From Citreicella sp. C3M06 (GTDB taxonomy: Bacteria > Pseudomonadota > Alphaproteobacteria > Rhodobacterales > Rhodobacteraceae): a stretch of 64,000 nucleotides of DNA. The stretch covers positions 1 through 64,000 of the forward strand of contig NZ_JAHKQA010000030.1 of assembly GCF_018860705.1 (NCBI RefSeq), read 5' to 3'. A program made the position numbers and the translations under genes. Below are positions 44,901 through 52,698 of this stretch, piece after piece (within the stretch, counting starts at the first letter, position 1; every line of letters starts with the position of its first letter). The notes beneath the pieces were generated by a model. That model worked only from the letters and a program-made list of their open reading frames with translations, searched no databases and was not told where the DNA came from.

Positions 44901-46930
44901 CGACCGATGCCACCGGCAATGTCGCCAGCGTCGCGGGACCGGCCATGACGCTGGACAAGACGCTGGACGCCACCGCCGATGCCGACGGCAACCTTGCCAT
45001 CACCGCCCCCGACACCAGCATCACGCTGGGCGAAGAGGGCGCGGTGGTGTTCTCGGTCTTCGGGATCGACGATGACGCCACTGCCATCGTGACCGTCAGC
45101 GACAGCCTTGGCGGATCGGTCAGTAACAGCGCCGCACCGCTCTCCGGCGACGGTGACGTGGTGTTCGACCTGTCGAGCCTGTCCGACGGCGCGCTCACTG
45201 TTTCGGTCACCGCGGCGGATGAGGCGGGCAACAGCGCCAGCGTCTCTGGCCCGACGGTCACGCTGTCGACCGCTGAAGCGCCGAGCGTCCCAGAGCCGAC
45301 GATCACCGGCACCAGCGGCGATGACAACCTGAACGGCGGCGGCAGCGACGATGTCATCGCCGGTCTTGCGGGCAATGACAACATCAAGGGCCGGGACGGC
45401 AATGACTGGCTGCTCGGCGATGCCGGCAATGACACGATGAAGGCGGGGGCCGGTGACGACACCCTTGTCGGCGGGCTTGGCGCCGATGCGCTGACCGGCG
45501 AGGCAGGCGCCGATCTGTTCCTGATCACCGCTGCCGACCTTGACGGGTCGATCGACGACATCAAGGATTTCACTGGCGCCGAAGGCGACGTGATCGAACT
45601 GCGCGACATCATTCCCGACGGGCTGAGCGATGCCGAGCTTTCCGGTTATATCCAGGTCTGGAAGGCCGGCACCGTGGGCGAGTTGCAGGTCGACTCCAGC
45701 GGCACCGGCTCCTCTTGGGTCACGCTGGCCTATATTCGCAATGGCGGCGATTTCACCTTCGATGCGATGTATGCCGCCGGGGAGATCGTCCTCACCTCGT
45801 CCGGCCCCCCGCCGGACAGCGGCGATGATGACGGCAACATGGGTCTGAGCGCCCCCGACACCAACATCGACGCCAGCGAGAATTCGGCGGTGGTCGTCAC
45901 ACTCTCGGGGCTCGACAGCGACGCCACGGCGATTGTCACCCTCAGCGCCGACGGCACCGATCTGACACAAACCGCGCTGGCGAATGGCGATCTGGTGTTC
46001 GACCTGACCAGCCTGCCTGACGGGCCGGTCACCAGCTCGGTCACCGCGACCGACGGCAATGGCAACGCCAGCACCGTCAGCGGCCCGACCCTGACGCTGG
46101 ACACCGCGCCCGACACCTCGGCGGATGAAGACGGCGATCTTGCCGTCAGCGCCCCCGACACGGCGATCACCTATGGCGAGGATGCGTCGGTGGAGTTCGT
46201 GGTCTCGGGGCTGGACAGCGATGCGACGGCGGTGGTGACCGTCAGCGACGAGGCGGGCGGATCGGTCGACAACGCCGCCGCGCCGCTGGGCGCGAACGGC
46301 AGCCTGTCGCTGGATCTGTCGAGCCTCGCCGATGGCACGCTCACGGTTCAGGTGACGGCCACCGACGGCAGCGGCAATGTCGCAAGCGTCTCCGGCCCGG
46401 CTGTTGCGATGGACACCACCGAACCGTCGGTGCCACCCGGCGCGCTGGTCGGCACCGATGCCGATGACGATCTGCGAGACGGCAATGACGGAACGTTGAT
46501 CATGTCGCTTGGCGGCAATGACCGGATCATCGCCAACGGTGGCGACGACACGCTGCTTGGTGGCGACGGCGATGATTTCCTGCGCGGCGACAATGGCGAC
46601 GATGTGCTTGATGGCGGCGCGGGAAGTGACACGCTGCGCGGACAATCGGGCGCGGATGTGTTCGTGTTCTCGATGGACGCGCTCGATGGCAGTACCGATC
46701 GCATCGACAACTACAGCGGCGGCTCGGGCGAAGGCGATACCATCGACCTGAGCGCCATCGTCTCGGGCTATGGCTGGAGCGAGGCAGAGGCGAGCAGCCA
46801 TGTGGTGCTGACGCAATACGGATCGGGGGTCTATCTTGATCTGGTCTCGACGGAGGTGACCCAGACCCTTGCAGACATCCGCAGCATCACGCTTTCCGAC
46901 ATCTCGATGGATGATTTCGTGCTGGTGTAA
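41933..46930 (+). CDS. Bifunctional secreted GH16 glycanase + SGNH/GDSL hydrolase with Ig-like and RTX modules
   Basis: 1665 aa, no signal peptide. Residues 1-230: GH16 domain with catalytic NEIDIEFLG (Glu109, Asp111, Glu113) and HTYSIEWMPDGIRWYADG. Residues about 255-500: SGNH hydrolase with block I LLPIGDSLTEG (Ser266), block III GTND (Asn361) and block V DLIH (Asp477, His480). Then RTX modules at about 522-655, 660-800, 1122-1290 and 1503-1665, with Ig-like repeats of about 95-100 aa (three at 806-1120, two at 1297-1497). The RTX C-terminus points to type I secretion, as for the ExsH glycanase of Sinorhizobium. The two catalytic domains suggest that it cuts a polymer backbone and removes acyl groups from it. 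It is convergent with a GlpD-like gene beyond a terminator. Confidence 0.9.
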   Translation: MSELRTFSETFDSYDTSRWYSSNFALEASWNQTAWSEIYVTTPVAGEVALTFDGTDLSGKPFTGAEIQSIDSFSYGTYEVQMQASDVSGVVSAFFLFNSEYFGADEHNEIDIEFLGNDTTVMNINYYHGDSNLGASGSVQVALGFDAASAMHTYSIEWMPDGIRWYADGTLLYEIDSATAPIAVPDEDMRIYSSLWTGAEQLEDWHGPIDEDATAQVNLSSVSYVPYAVESAGAEVSFAGQTEALVVDMAAGTWMRALRLLPIGDSLTEGMVNANLPVPEDRTVLDGYRLDLFERVIAGGGWVDYVGGLQNGPDSLLDPDHHGVAGKYLSAIVDDSSGTSDFSYALEEYNPDIAVFLAGTNDYHNNGEAYLLSDYLPQIVDDTLAAIEQFYAFAGNENRYFVVSTLPPKARGGVDPDWYEFINDGYSMVDGVAVVGDAGNGTFVAGIRDTVASLQSTYPTLVLFDNPITDIGDLTYDLIHFSEYAYMTYAEALYDTLQAEIGLDGSGFPELVNALPASSDVTGGEAGDRLGGNAAANTLRGGGGDDYLEGRAGADTLEGGSGKDVYAFGLDALDGSTDTILDYSAADGDVLDLGAIIDAYGWSDAEIAANVAITDGAAGAEVSITTPSGTFVLALVQGVAAADVSLSTTQFTQVFTREEELLGTDGDNLLYDVDEGRAIYGFAGRDVLYGRGGDDSIYGGTGLDKLYGGSGADTFYYRAEDLDSSRDSIFDFSIAEGDKLDLSDFGVAYGWTASELLAQLQLQENSGTDLRVSLNTPDGLQKFLYIYGVTKDEMLNSGALILEAGPAPDSGDDDGNMALSVPDDVIDASEASAVVVTLTGLDDDATAVVTLVVGGSELTQTALADGDYVFALTGLPDGPVTTSVTATDGGGNASTVSGPTMTLDAASDTSADEDGNLAVAAPDTEISESEFEAVVFNVTGLDADATAVVTVSDGAGGSVDNAAAPLGTNGSVVLDLSALADGALTVTVTATDATGNVASVAGPAMTLDKTLDATADADGNLAITAPDTSITLGEEGAVVFSVFGIDDDATAIVTVSDSLGGSVSNSAAPLSGDGDVVFDLSSLSDGALTVSVTAADEAGNSASVSGPTVTLSTAEAPSVPEPTITGTSGDDNLNGGGSDDVIAGLAGNDNIKGRDGNDWLLGDAGNDTMKAGAGDDTLVGGLGADALTGEAGADLFLITAADLDGSIDDIKDFTGAEGDVIELRDIIPDGLSDAELSGYIQVWKAGTVGELQVDSSGTGSSWVTLAYIRNGGDFTFDAMYAAGEIVLTSSGPPPDSGDDDGNMGLSAPDTNIDASENSAVVVTLSGLDSDATAIVTLSADGTDLTQTALANGDLVFDLTSLPDGPVTSSVTATDGNGNASTVSGPTLTLDTAPDTSADEDGDLAVSAPDTAITYGEDASVEFVVSGLDSDATAVVTVSDEAGGSVDNAAAPLGANGSLSLDLSSLADGTLTVQVTATDGSGNVASVSGPAVAMDTTEPSVPPGALVGTDADDDLRDGNDGTLIMSLGGNDRIIANGGDDTLLGGDGDDFLRGDNGDDVLDGGAGSDTLRGQSGADVFVFSMDALDGSTDRIDNYSGGSGEGDTIDLSAIVSGYGWSEAEASSHVVLTQYGSGVYLDLVSTEVTQTLADIRSITLSDISMDDFVLV
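44350..46420. repeat. Intragenic duplication of Ig-like repeat blocks
   Basis: The block at about 44350-44950 (beginning DSGDDDGNMALSVPD) is nearly repeated at 45800-46400 (DSGDDDGNMGLSAPD). Both keep recurring text such as LTQTALA and DTSADEDG, and they flank one RTX module. A further, more diverged repeat lies between (about 44960-45290). Confidence 0.8.
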
Positions 46931-46939
46931 GGCGCAACA

Positions 46940-46967
46940 GGCTTGGCCCCCGCAGGGGGGCTAAGCC
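46940..46967. terminator. Strong hairpin terminator between convergent genes
   Basis: GGCTTGGCCCCC and GGGGGCTAAGCC pair over 12 bp (one G-T) with a 4-nt loop. The right arm overlaps the stop codon of the minus-strand gene (46961-46963). It stops transcription of the giant RTX gene and probably the opposing gene as well. Confidence 0.8.
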
Positions 46968-48400
46968 GGCAAATTCGCCATGGCCGCCGCTGCGGCAAGT
47001 TTCTCTGATACACTGGGCGCATTCAGCAGGCCGGTTTCGGCCCAGAGCGTGCGCCGCACCGTCACATCGCTGAGCGAGGTGGCCATTTCCTGATCTGCGG
47101 CGCGGCGCAACCGTTGCGCCAGAGTCCCTGCATCGCTGCTGCGCGGATCAGGATCGACGCTGTCATCCACCGGTAGCGGCGTGTCGAAGCTGGTCGAGGG
47201 CAGGGCGCCTGTGCCAAGTTGCAGCAGCGCCGCGTCCACCGCCCGTTCGGCAATCAGCCGCGCGGTGGTGTATTTCACCCCCGCCACGCTGATCAGCCCG
47301 CCCAGCCCTTGGGCCGAATGATCCAGCAGGCTGCCACGGGTGTGACGTTTCCCCCCGCCGCGGCTGTCATCGATATTCGCCGGGATCACCCCTTGATGGA
47401 CCCAAAGCACATCCTTGCGGCCAAGCCCAAGCTGCGGACAGGCGAGCGCCAGTTCGTTCAGAAAATCATCGACGTCGCTGTCGGCTGAGTGGTCGAGGCT
47501 GCTCTCATGCGTGCCGATGATGGTGCGGCCCTGCCACGGCGTAAGGAAATACATCCGCCCGCCGCGATCCACCACTGCATCGGATTGCGACCGGCTGACC
47601 ACCGCGAAACCGCGCCTTCCGACCTCTCGGTCGACCACCAGATTCGTCGCCCTGAGAAAGCCCGGAAACACCGCCGGATCGCGCAGATGCGGCCTGGCAA
47701 GCGCGGCGGCAGCTTGCCCGGCACAGGACAGCGTGACGCGGGCGCGCAGCTGACCTTCGGCCCCGGTCAAGCGATCGCGTAGCCGCGCGCCCGTCACCCG
47801 GCCATTTTCAGAGATCAACGCGCTGGCGTCCATGTAGTTTGCCGCCAGCGCCCCGGCCTCGATGGCCGCGCGCAAGCAGGCCATATGCAGCCGGTTCACG
47901 TCACACAGTTGTCCGTCCCGCCAGACACCGCCGCCGCTGAGCCCTTCGGGAGCAAAGCCGCCAAGACGCTGCCGCGCGGCTTTTGCGCCGACAGCACGCG
48001 CACCGTTGTAATGAGGGCCGCGCAATCCGCGAGATGCCAGCGTGTAGATCGCCGCTGCGGCACCAAAGGCTTCTGGCCCGCGAATACCGTGCCCGAACAA
48101 GGGGATGGTGAACTCCAGCGGCGTGCAAATCGGCGCCGCTGCCCGCTGCCAGAAGGCGCGTTCGCGCGCCGAGGCCCGCAGCCGCGCAAAGTCGAGATGC
48201 TGCACGTAGCGAATGCCGCCATGCATGAGTTTCAGCGAATTATGCGAAGTCGCCCCGCCGAAATCGTCGCGCTCGACAAGGGCGGTGCGCAGGCCGCGCA
48301 GCGCCGCATCCCGGGCCGCCATCAGGCCGTAAATGCCCCCCCCGATCACCAGAACATCGAAGGGCTCGTCGCGAAAGGCGTCAAGCGTGGCGCGCCTCAC
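46961..48400 (-). CDS. FAD-dependent glycerol-3-phosphate dehydrogenase-like oxidoreductase
   Basis: 479 aa. It has an N-terminal FAD-binding Rossmann motif VLVIGGGIYGLMAARDAALRG, then ALVERDDFGGATSHNSLKLMHGGIRYVQ as in GlpD, RMYFLTPWQGRTIIGTHE and a C-terminal alpha domain. It likely oxidises glycerol-3-phosphate or a related alcohol, passing electrons to quinone at the inner membrane. Start GTG at 48400 overlaps the preceding gene's stop (GTGA). Why it sits beside EPS genes is unclear; it may supply or recycle a glycerol-phosphate type substituent, or simply be a neighbour. Confidence 0.85.
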   Translation of the reverse strand: MRRATLDAFRDEPFDVLVIGGGIYGLMAARDAALRGLRTALVERDDFGGATSHNSLKLMHGGIRYVQHLDFARLRASARERAFWQRAAAPICTPLEFTIPLFGHGIRGPEAFGAAAAIYTLASRGLRGPHYNGARAVGAKAARQRLGGFAPEGLSGGGVWRDGQLCDVNRLHMACLRAAIEAGALAANYMDASALISENGRVTGARLRDRLTGAEGQLRARVTLSCAGQAAAALARPHLRDPAVFPGFLRATNLVVDREVGRRGFAVVSRSQSDAVVDRGGRMYFLTPWQGRTIIGTHESSLDHSADSDVDDFLNELALACPQLGLGRKDVLWVHQGVIPANIDDSRGGGKRHTRGSLLDHSAQGLGGLISVAGVKYTTARLIAERAVDAALLQLGTGALPSTSFDTPLPVDDSVDPDPRSSDAGTLAQRLRRAADQEMATSLSDVTVRRTLWAETGLLNAPSVSEKLAAAAAMANLPA

Positions 48401-49263
48401 GAAACGGTCCCCGCCGGGCTGGGCTGCGCTTTGCGGCGCCGCAATCCGATCTGTTCCGCAATCACTGCCCTGAAGCCTCGGCGCGCTCCGATGCGCCGGG
48501 GCTGTCCGCGCAGGGTGAAAAGATGCTCGCCCAGGGCATGCGCCGGGCGCGCCTCGTCAAGCGGAGCGTCGATCAGACAGCCAAAGGCTCCGAGTCCCGC
48601 CTCCGCGCCGGGCAAGGGCAGGGGATCAGAGCCGGGTAGGATCGGCACCCCGTCCCGGAGCGCCTTGGCAAAAATCGCCGGTCTGGGCCAGATCCACGGA
48701 CGCCCGGCGTTGTCGCCCAGCATCAGGCCCGGTGCATCGGCCCTGATCAGCTCGGCGACCAGCGCGCCGCGCTTGCCAAGCCATTTCCCAACGCCCCATG
48801 GCAGAACCGCAGGGATCTGTCTGTCTTGCAGATCGGCAAGGACGGTGCGAATCGACAGGCCGTCTTCAAAGTGCCCTGCGCTGGCCAAGGCAAGCACCTC
48901 GACCCCCTCGCAAGTCTGGATCTGCCGACCCGCGATCAGCACCAGCCCCGCGCCACCTGCTGCGCAACGGGCCCGTAGCGCGGCAGGATCGTCTTCGATC
49001 CGGTCAATGGTCCAGCCGCTAGGCGCGAGGCGGCCCGTGGCCAGCGCATCGAAAGCGTTGTCGCGCGCCGTTTCGGTCAGCATCATCACCAATGGAGCGG
49101 ACCCATGCCCAGCACGTTGCGCTGCTGTGAGCAGGTTGTCGCGCCCTGCCGTCAAGGCACGGCCAGGGTCTGCAGATTGATAGAGGTGAACATGTGTATC
49201 GACTGCGATCTGTCGGGAATCGTCGGGCCGCATGGCGCCCGGATGGGCAATGACAGTGTCCAA
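48397..49263 (-). CDS. Hypothetical protein with amidohydrolase/PHP-like N-terminus
   Basis: 288 aa. The N-terminal VDTHVHLYQSAD resembles the HxH metal site of the amidohydrolase/PHP families, and a later GLMLGDNAGRPW is unfamiliar. The second half (GVPILPGSDPLPLPGAE) also recalls metal-dependent hydrolases. I cannot name its reaction. The start is TTG at 49263, supported by a strong GGAGG 7-8 nt upstream; the first ATG is 30 nt further in and lacks such a site. It overlaps the GlpD-like gene (GTGA), so the two form a two-gene operon. Confidence 0.65.
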   Translation of the reverse strand: MDTVIAHPGAMRPDDSRQIAVDTHVHLYQSADPGRALTAGRDNLLTAAQRAGHGSAPLVMMLTETARDNAFDALATGRLAPSGWTIDRIEDDPAALRARCAAGGAGLVLIAGRQIQTCEGVEVLALASAGHFEDGLSIRTVLADLQDRQIPAVLPWGVGKWLGKRGALVAELIRADAPGLMLGDNAGRPWIWPRPAIFAKALRDGVPILPGSDPLPLPGAEAGLGAFGCLIDAPLDEARPAHALGEHLFTLRGQPRRIGARRGFRAVIAEQIGLRRRKAQPSPAGTVS

Positions 49264-49486
49264 AATCCGCCTCCTGCAATATGATCAGTCAATAGAGTCA
49301 GGCTTGCACAGGTCCGGTTCTGGAAAAAGCGCAAACAGGCTGGCCCGTCCGCTGAAGCACGCGCAGTTTCGCATCGCGACGGCAGGGTCCGTCGTCAGCC
49401 CGCAGTCATAGTCTATTGCCGCCAGTCTGATCGGCATCAGTCGATGCGTCGTCGATGGCAGGGCCGCGCCTGAGCGCTGAGGGGAT

Positions 49487-49672
49487 TCAGTCGTCCGTGT
49501 CGCGAGGATGGCAGGGCAGGATCGTGTTGCACAGCAGCAAAGCAAGCGCGATCAGCACGGGCGCTGTCAGGAAAAAGGCGCTTGTCGCCACCCACCAACC
49601 TGCTCCAAGCTGAAGCAAAGACACACTTAATACGAGTGCCATGATCGGCGAGCTGATAAATAAATGTCTCAT
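49487..49672 (-). CDS. Small hydrophobic membrane protein
   Basis: 61 aa with two predicted transmembrane helices (SPIMALVLSVSLLQLGAGWW and TSAFFLTAPVLIALALLLCN) and a short charged C-terminus ending RDTDD. GGGGA lies about 9 nt before the ATG at 49672. The longer ORF in this frame has no protein-like features upstream. It stands alone between the hydrolase-like gene and the exoY region. Many EPS loci carry such small membrane proteins, but I do not recognise a family. Confidence 0.5.
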   Translation of the reverse strand: MRHLFISSPIMALVLSVSLLQLGAGWWVATSAFFLTAPVLIALALLLCNTILPCHPRDTDD

Positions 49673-50034
49673 TCTTTCGTCCCCGTCACACTCAACACCG
49701 CGGGCAGCTGTGGAAAATCCACCTTGAGACTCGTATCCGCAATGTGTCCTTCCTATGGACGCGCTGCGTTCAAAACAAGATGAGTGGCCGGTCCGTGGTG
49801 CCAAACCGCGTTGAAACGTCGCGTCCGAATCACATTTTCCGCGCTCACCGCTGAATAATCCGACAGGAACATCCGGCGGCTCAAACAATGATTGCGATGT
49901 GCCACCTTGGGAGGTAGCGCATCTTGCGTTGTCGGATGAGCGCCGAACCATGATTTCCCTCACAACATAAACGACCGACTCTGGATCGCACCCAAGAGCC
50001 CCACCGTGGATTTGGAACTTATACACAATTGTAG

Positions 50035-50050
50035 TTAACCCGTCGTTAAC
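50035..50050. promoter_or_regulatory. CtrA box in the exoY upstream region
   Basis: TTAA-CCCGTCG-TTAAC matches the CtrA full site exactly. It is about 360 bp upstream of the small membrane protein start (minus strand) and about 710 bp upstream of exoY. Which gene it serves is uncertain. Confidence 0.6.
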
Positions 50051-50662
50051 GCCGTCGTGAGGGGCGAAAACCCGCCGAAGAACGCCGTTTCCCGTCCTCG
50101 CAGAGGGCTTGAACGCAATCATCTGGTTTGTGTTTGCGATCTCGACATGGCCGGTTCATCGCGCCGGCGATCACTCAGTGATCGAGCATTCAGGCACATC
50201 GCCCAAGCCCGATTTCCCGGCCCCGGTGACAGGACGAATCGTCCGCGCAAGAAACTGTCGACCCACGCTCGGCGGTGTGCGGGCGACTTCGTCGGAAACG
50301 ACGGGTCTGTGCTGGAAATCTGAGCGGATCGATTTCTGGTTCGCGTTTCCCTGATGGTGGGTGATCCCATGCGCCGGGGCCAACAGATTTCGAAGTCGAT
50401 ATGTATTGGACCCGGCGCAGTTTGCACGGTCATGCCGATGAGACTGCAGTGCCGCAAACGCCCGGCGCTGATGGGTTTTCCGAAAAATTCAATCCGTATA
50501 GAGTTGTAGGCTCTGCGTCATGCCACCTGGGGCCGCCGTGCGTGGCTCAACCCAGCCCACACGGCATGGGAGATTGGCCGCATTTATGGCTCTCCTGTAA
50601 GGGGCTGCGCCCGGCGCGGACCGCGCAGATCGGGGCAGGTCGGGGTTGAGTTTCCAAAATTT

Positions 50663-50682
50663 ATAGCATAGATTTTTGCTAT
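50663..50682. promoter_or_regulatory. Inverted repeat near the exoY promoter
   Basis: ATAGCATAGATTTTTGCTAT: perfect 6-bp arms with an 8-bp A/T-rich spacer, centred about 90 bp before the exoY start in the AT-richest part of the region. Probable regulator site. Confidence 0.5.
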
Positions 50683-50762
50683 TATTTGTTGTGTCTTCTA
50701 AGTGTTGGCGACGCGCTTTTGTTGATTTGTGCGCGCCGTTTGTTGTGAGTGGGTAGTGTGTA

Positions 50763-51539
50763 ATGTCGGAGCAAAGATTTGAAAGCCCTATATCTGAAAG
50801 GACGATTGCGGACTGTGGCGCGGAACCTGCGGTCGATGTCCTGCCATTTTTCTCAATTGCGCCTCGAGCGGTAGTTCGCTCGAATGTCCATCGCCGGGGT
50901 TGGCCCGGCACCATGCGTCGGGCCGTCGGGGGAACGCCGAAACGCATTTTCGACATCGGTTTTGCGGCACTAGCGATTTTGTCGCTGCTTGTGCCGATGC
51001 TTCTGATCGCATTTCTGATCAAGGTTGGATCGAAAGGGCCGGTGTTCTTTGTTCACCAGCGCATCGGTCTGAATGGCAGATCTTTTCCCTGCCTGAAATT
51101 CCGCACCATGGTCGTCGATGCCGACCTTCGGCTCGCCGAGTTGCTGGCAACCGACGCCAACGCGGCGAAGGAATACCACGAGACCCGGAAATTGCGGAAG
51201 GATCCGCGCATCATCCCGATCGTGGGAAGCATCCTTCGGAAACTCAGCCTCGATGAGCTTCCGCAGTTCTTCAACGTGTTGATGGGGCACATGAGCGTCG
51301 TCGGGCCGCGCCCGGTCACATCCGAGGAGATTTCCAGACATTATGGCTGGTCTCATCCTTATATCGATGCGCGCCCCGGCATCACCGGCCTTTGGCAGAT
51401 CTCTGGTCGCAATGATCTTGGCTATGACGAGCGGATGGGGCTGGATGCGCATTACGTCAAGAACCTGAGCTTTGGCATGGATCTTGCGATCATCATCAGG
51501 ACCGCCGCCGTGGTGTGTCTGCACCGGAACGGGCACTAG
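50763..51539 (+). CDS. exoY: Undecaprenyl-phosphate sugar-1-phosphate transferase (ExoY/WbaP-like)
   Basis: 258 aa. It has an N-terminal tail of about 60 residues, one transmembrane helix (FAALAILSLLVPMLLIAFLI) and the catalytic bacterial sugar transferase domain: GPVFFVHQRIGLNGRSFPCLKFRTM, KLSLDELPQFFNVLMGHMSVVGPRPV and RPGITGLWQISGRN. It transfers hexose-1-phosphate (galactose-1-P in ExoY) from UDP-sugar to undecaprenyl phosphate, the first committed step of EPS repeat-unit assembly. Start ATG at 50763, no strong ribosome site. First gene of a plus-strand group with the flippase-like and acyltransferase genes. Confidence 0.92.
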   Translation: MSEQRFESPISERTIADCGAEPAVDVLPFFSIAPRAVVRSNVHRRGWPGTMRRAVGGTPKRIFDIGFAALAILSLLVPMLLIAFLIKVGSKGPVFFVHQRIGLNGRSFPCLKFRTMVVDADLRLAELLATDANAAKEYHETRKLRKDPRIIPIVGSILRKLSLDELPQFFNVLMGHMSVVGPRPVTSEEISRHYGWSHPYIDARPGITGLWQISGRNDLGYDERMGLDAHYVKNLSFGMDLAIIIRTAAVVCLHRNGH

Positions 51540-51683
51540 CCCCAAAGCCCGCAGTATCGCCCTGCGGGCTACGTGAAACCTTGGGCCATGACGTCGCAAA
51601 TTGCGCGCCGTCATGGTCGTCGGAGCATCATGGTGTCGGCAATATGCGCCGGATCATGGTCGAACGCAGAAAAGGTGCGCCGA

Positions 51684-52649
51684 ATGAGCAGGTCCAATCT
51701 GGTTTTCGCGATCAAGTTGATCCTTGGCATCGGTCTGGTCTATCTTCTGCTGTCGCAGAAGGATGTCTGGCAAGGCGCAACTTCGCTGCTGTCAGGACTG
51801 TCGCTGCCCGGCGTCGTGGTGGTGATGTTAATCCCGATTCCACTGGTCTGGGCCAGCTGTCTCAAGTGGCGCCTGCTTCTGCGCTACCGAGACTGTATCG
51901 TCGGGCTGCCCAGCCTGATGCGCTATTATACCATTGGCTATTTCTTCAACAATTTCCTGCCAAGCAGTGTTGGCGGCGATCTGGCGCGGTCTTATCTCGT
52001 GGGGCGGCGGATCGGATCGCAGGCAGAATCCTTTGCTGCGGTTTTTCTCGAAAGACTGACCGGCTTGCTGACCCTCGTGGCGCTGGCGGTTATCGGATTT
52101 GCGGCCACCCCGTCCTTGCATGACGATCTGCTGGTGGCCGGGTCTATCGCGATCATGGCCGGTGGCTGCCTGTTCCTGTTGGCGATGATCTGGTTGCCCG
52201 ACAGGCTGACCGAAGCGCTGAAGGAAAAGGCCTGCAAACACCGGCGCACCGCCCGTCTTGTCGAGCGCATCGAAGAGATGCGCACCGCCTTGGCCAGCTT
52301 CTGGAGCGCGCCCGGGATCGTGTTGCAAAGCTTTGCCTATTCGATGCTGTATCACCTGCTGACCGTGGCAAATATCTTCATCACGGCGCGGGTTCTCGGG
52401 ATTGATCTGGATCTCGTTTCGCTTTGGGCGGTGGCGCCGATCATTCTGGTCATCGCGGCCCTGCCGACCACGCCGGGGGGCATCGGCGTCTGGGAATGGG
52501 CATTTTCGGTGCTGCTGTTGCCGATCGGAACCGAGCTCGAGCATGGCCTTGCGGTGGCCTTGTTGCTGCGGGCCCAGTTGCTGGTGACCTCGCTGCTGGG
52601 GGCGGTGTTCTATGTATTCGACGGGCGTGGCCGGCTGCGCGAGGTTTGA
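51684..52649 (+). CDS. Lysylphosphatidylglycerol synthase-like membrane protein (UPF0104 family)
   Basis: 321 aa with about eight transmembrane helices. Typical blocks are FFNNFLPSSVGGDLARSYLVGR and LPTTPGGIGVWEWAFSVLL, as in the LPG-synthase transmembrane domain (UPF0104/DUF2156-linked) family, which includes flippase-like proteins. The soluble synthase domain is absent. A role in moving a lipid or lipid-linked glycan is inferred; its place between exoY and an acyltransferase gene supports an EPS link. Start ATG at 51684, with AAAAGG upstream. Confidence 0.85.
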   Translation: MSRSNLVFAIKLILGIGLVYLLLSQKDVWQGATSLLSGLSLPGVVVVMLIPIPLVWASCLKWRLLLRYRDCIVGLPSLMRYYTIGYFFNNFLPSSVGGDLARSYLVGRRIGSQAESFAAVFLERLTGLLTLVALAVIGFAATPSLHDDLLVAGSIAIMAGGCLFLLAMIWLPDRLTEALKEKACKHRRTARLVERIEEMRTALASFWSAPGIVLQSFAYSMLYHLLTVANIFITARVLGIDLDLVSLWAVAPIILVIAALPTTPGGIGVWEWAFSVLLLPIGTELEHGLAVALLLRAQLLVTSLLGAVFYVFDGRGRLREV

Positions 52650-52698
52650 CAGCCGATCAATTCCAACTTTCAATAGACTGAGGACAGGGGGGCCAACG

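Larger units (their letters stand above)
49673..50762. promoter_or_regulatory. 1.1-kb intergenic region upstream of exoY
   Basis: No convincing gene. Visible signals are a full CtrA box (50035-50050) and, close to exoY, an AT-rich promoter-like stretch (50655-50700) with a 20-bp inverted repeat (50663-50682). A segment at about 50510-50570 reads like a dispersed Rhodobacterales-type GTTGAGCC repeat, which cannot be verified from one window. The remaining ORFs lack family features. Confidence 0.55.

Noticed and set aside
44105-46816. Long open frame (903 codons) on the minus strand
   Set aside because: It lies antisense to the RTX/Ig-like part of the GH16-SGNH enzyme. Its translation is a shadow of a highly repetitive GC-rich gene and shows no family features.
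49673-50122. Upstream extension of the small membrane protein frame to 211 codons
   Set aside because: The added 150 residues are not protein-like, whereas ATG 49672 has a ribosome site directly before the two-helix protein.
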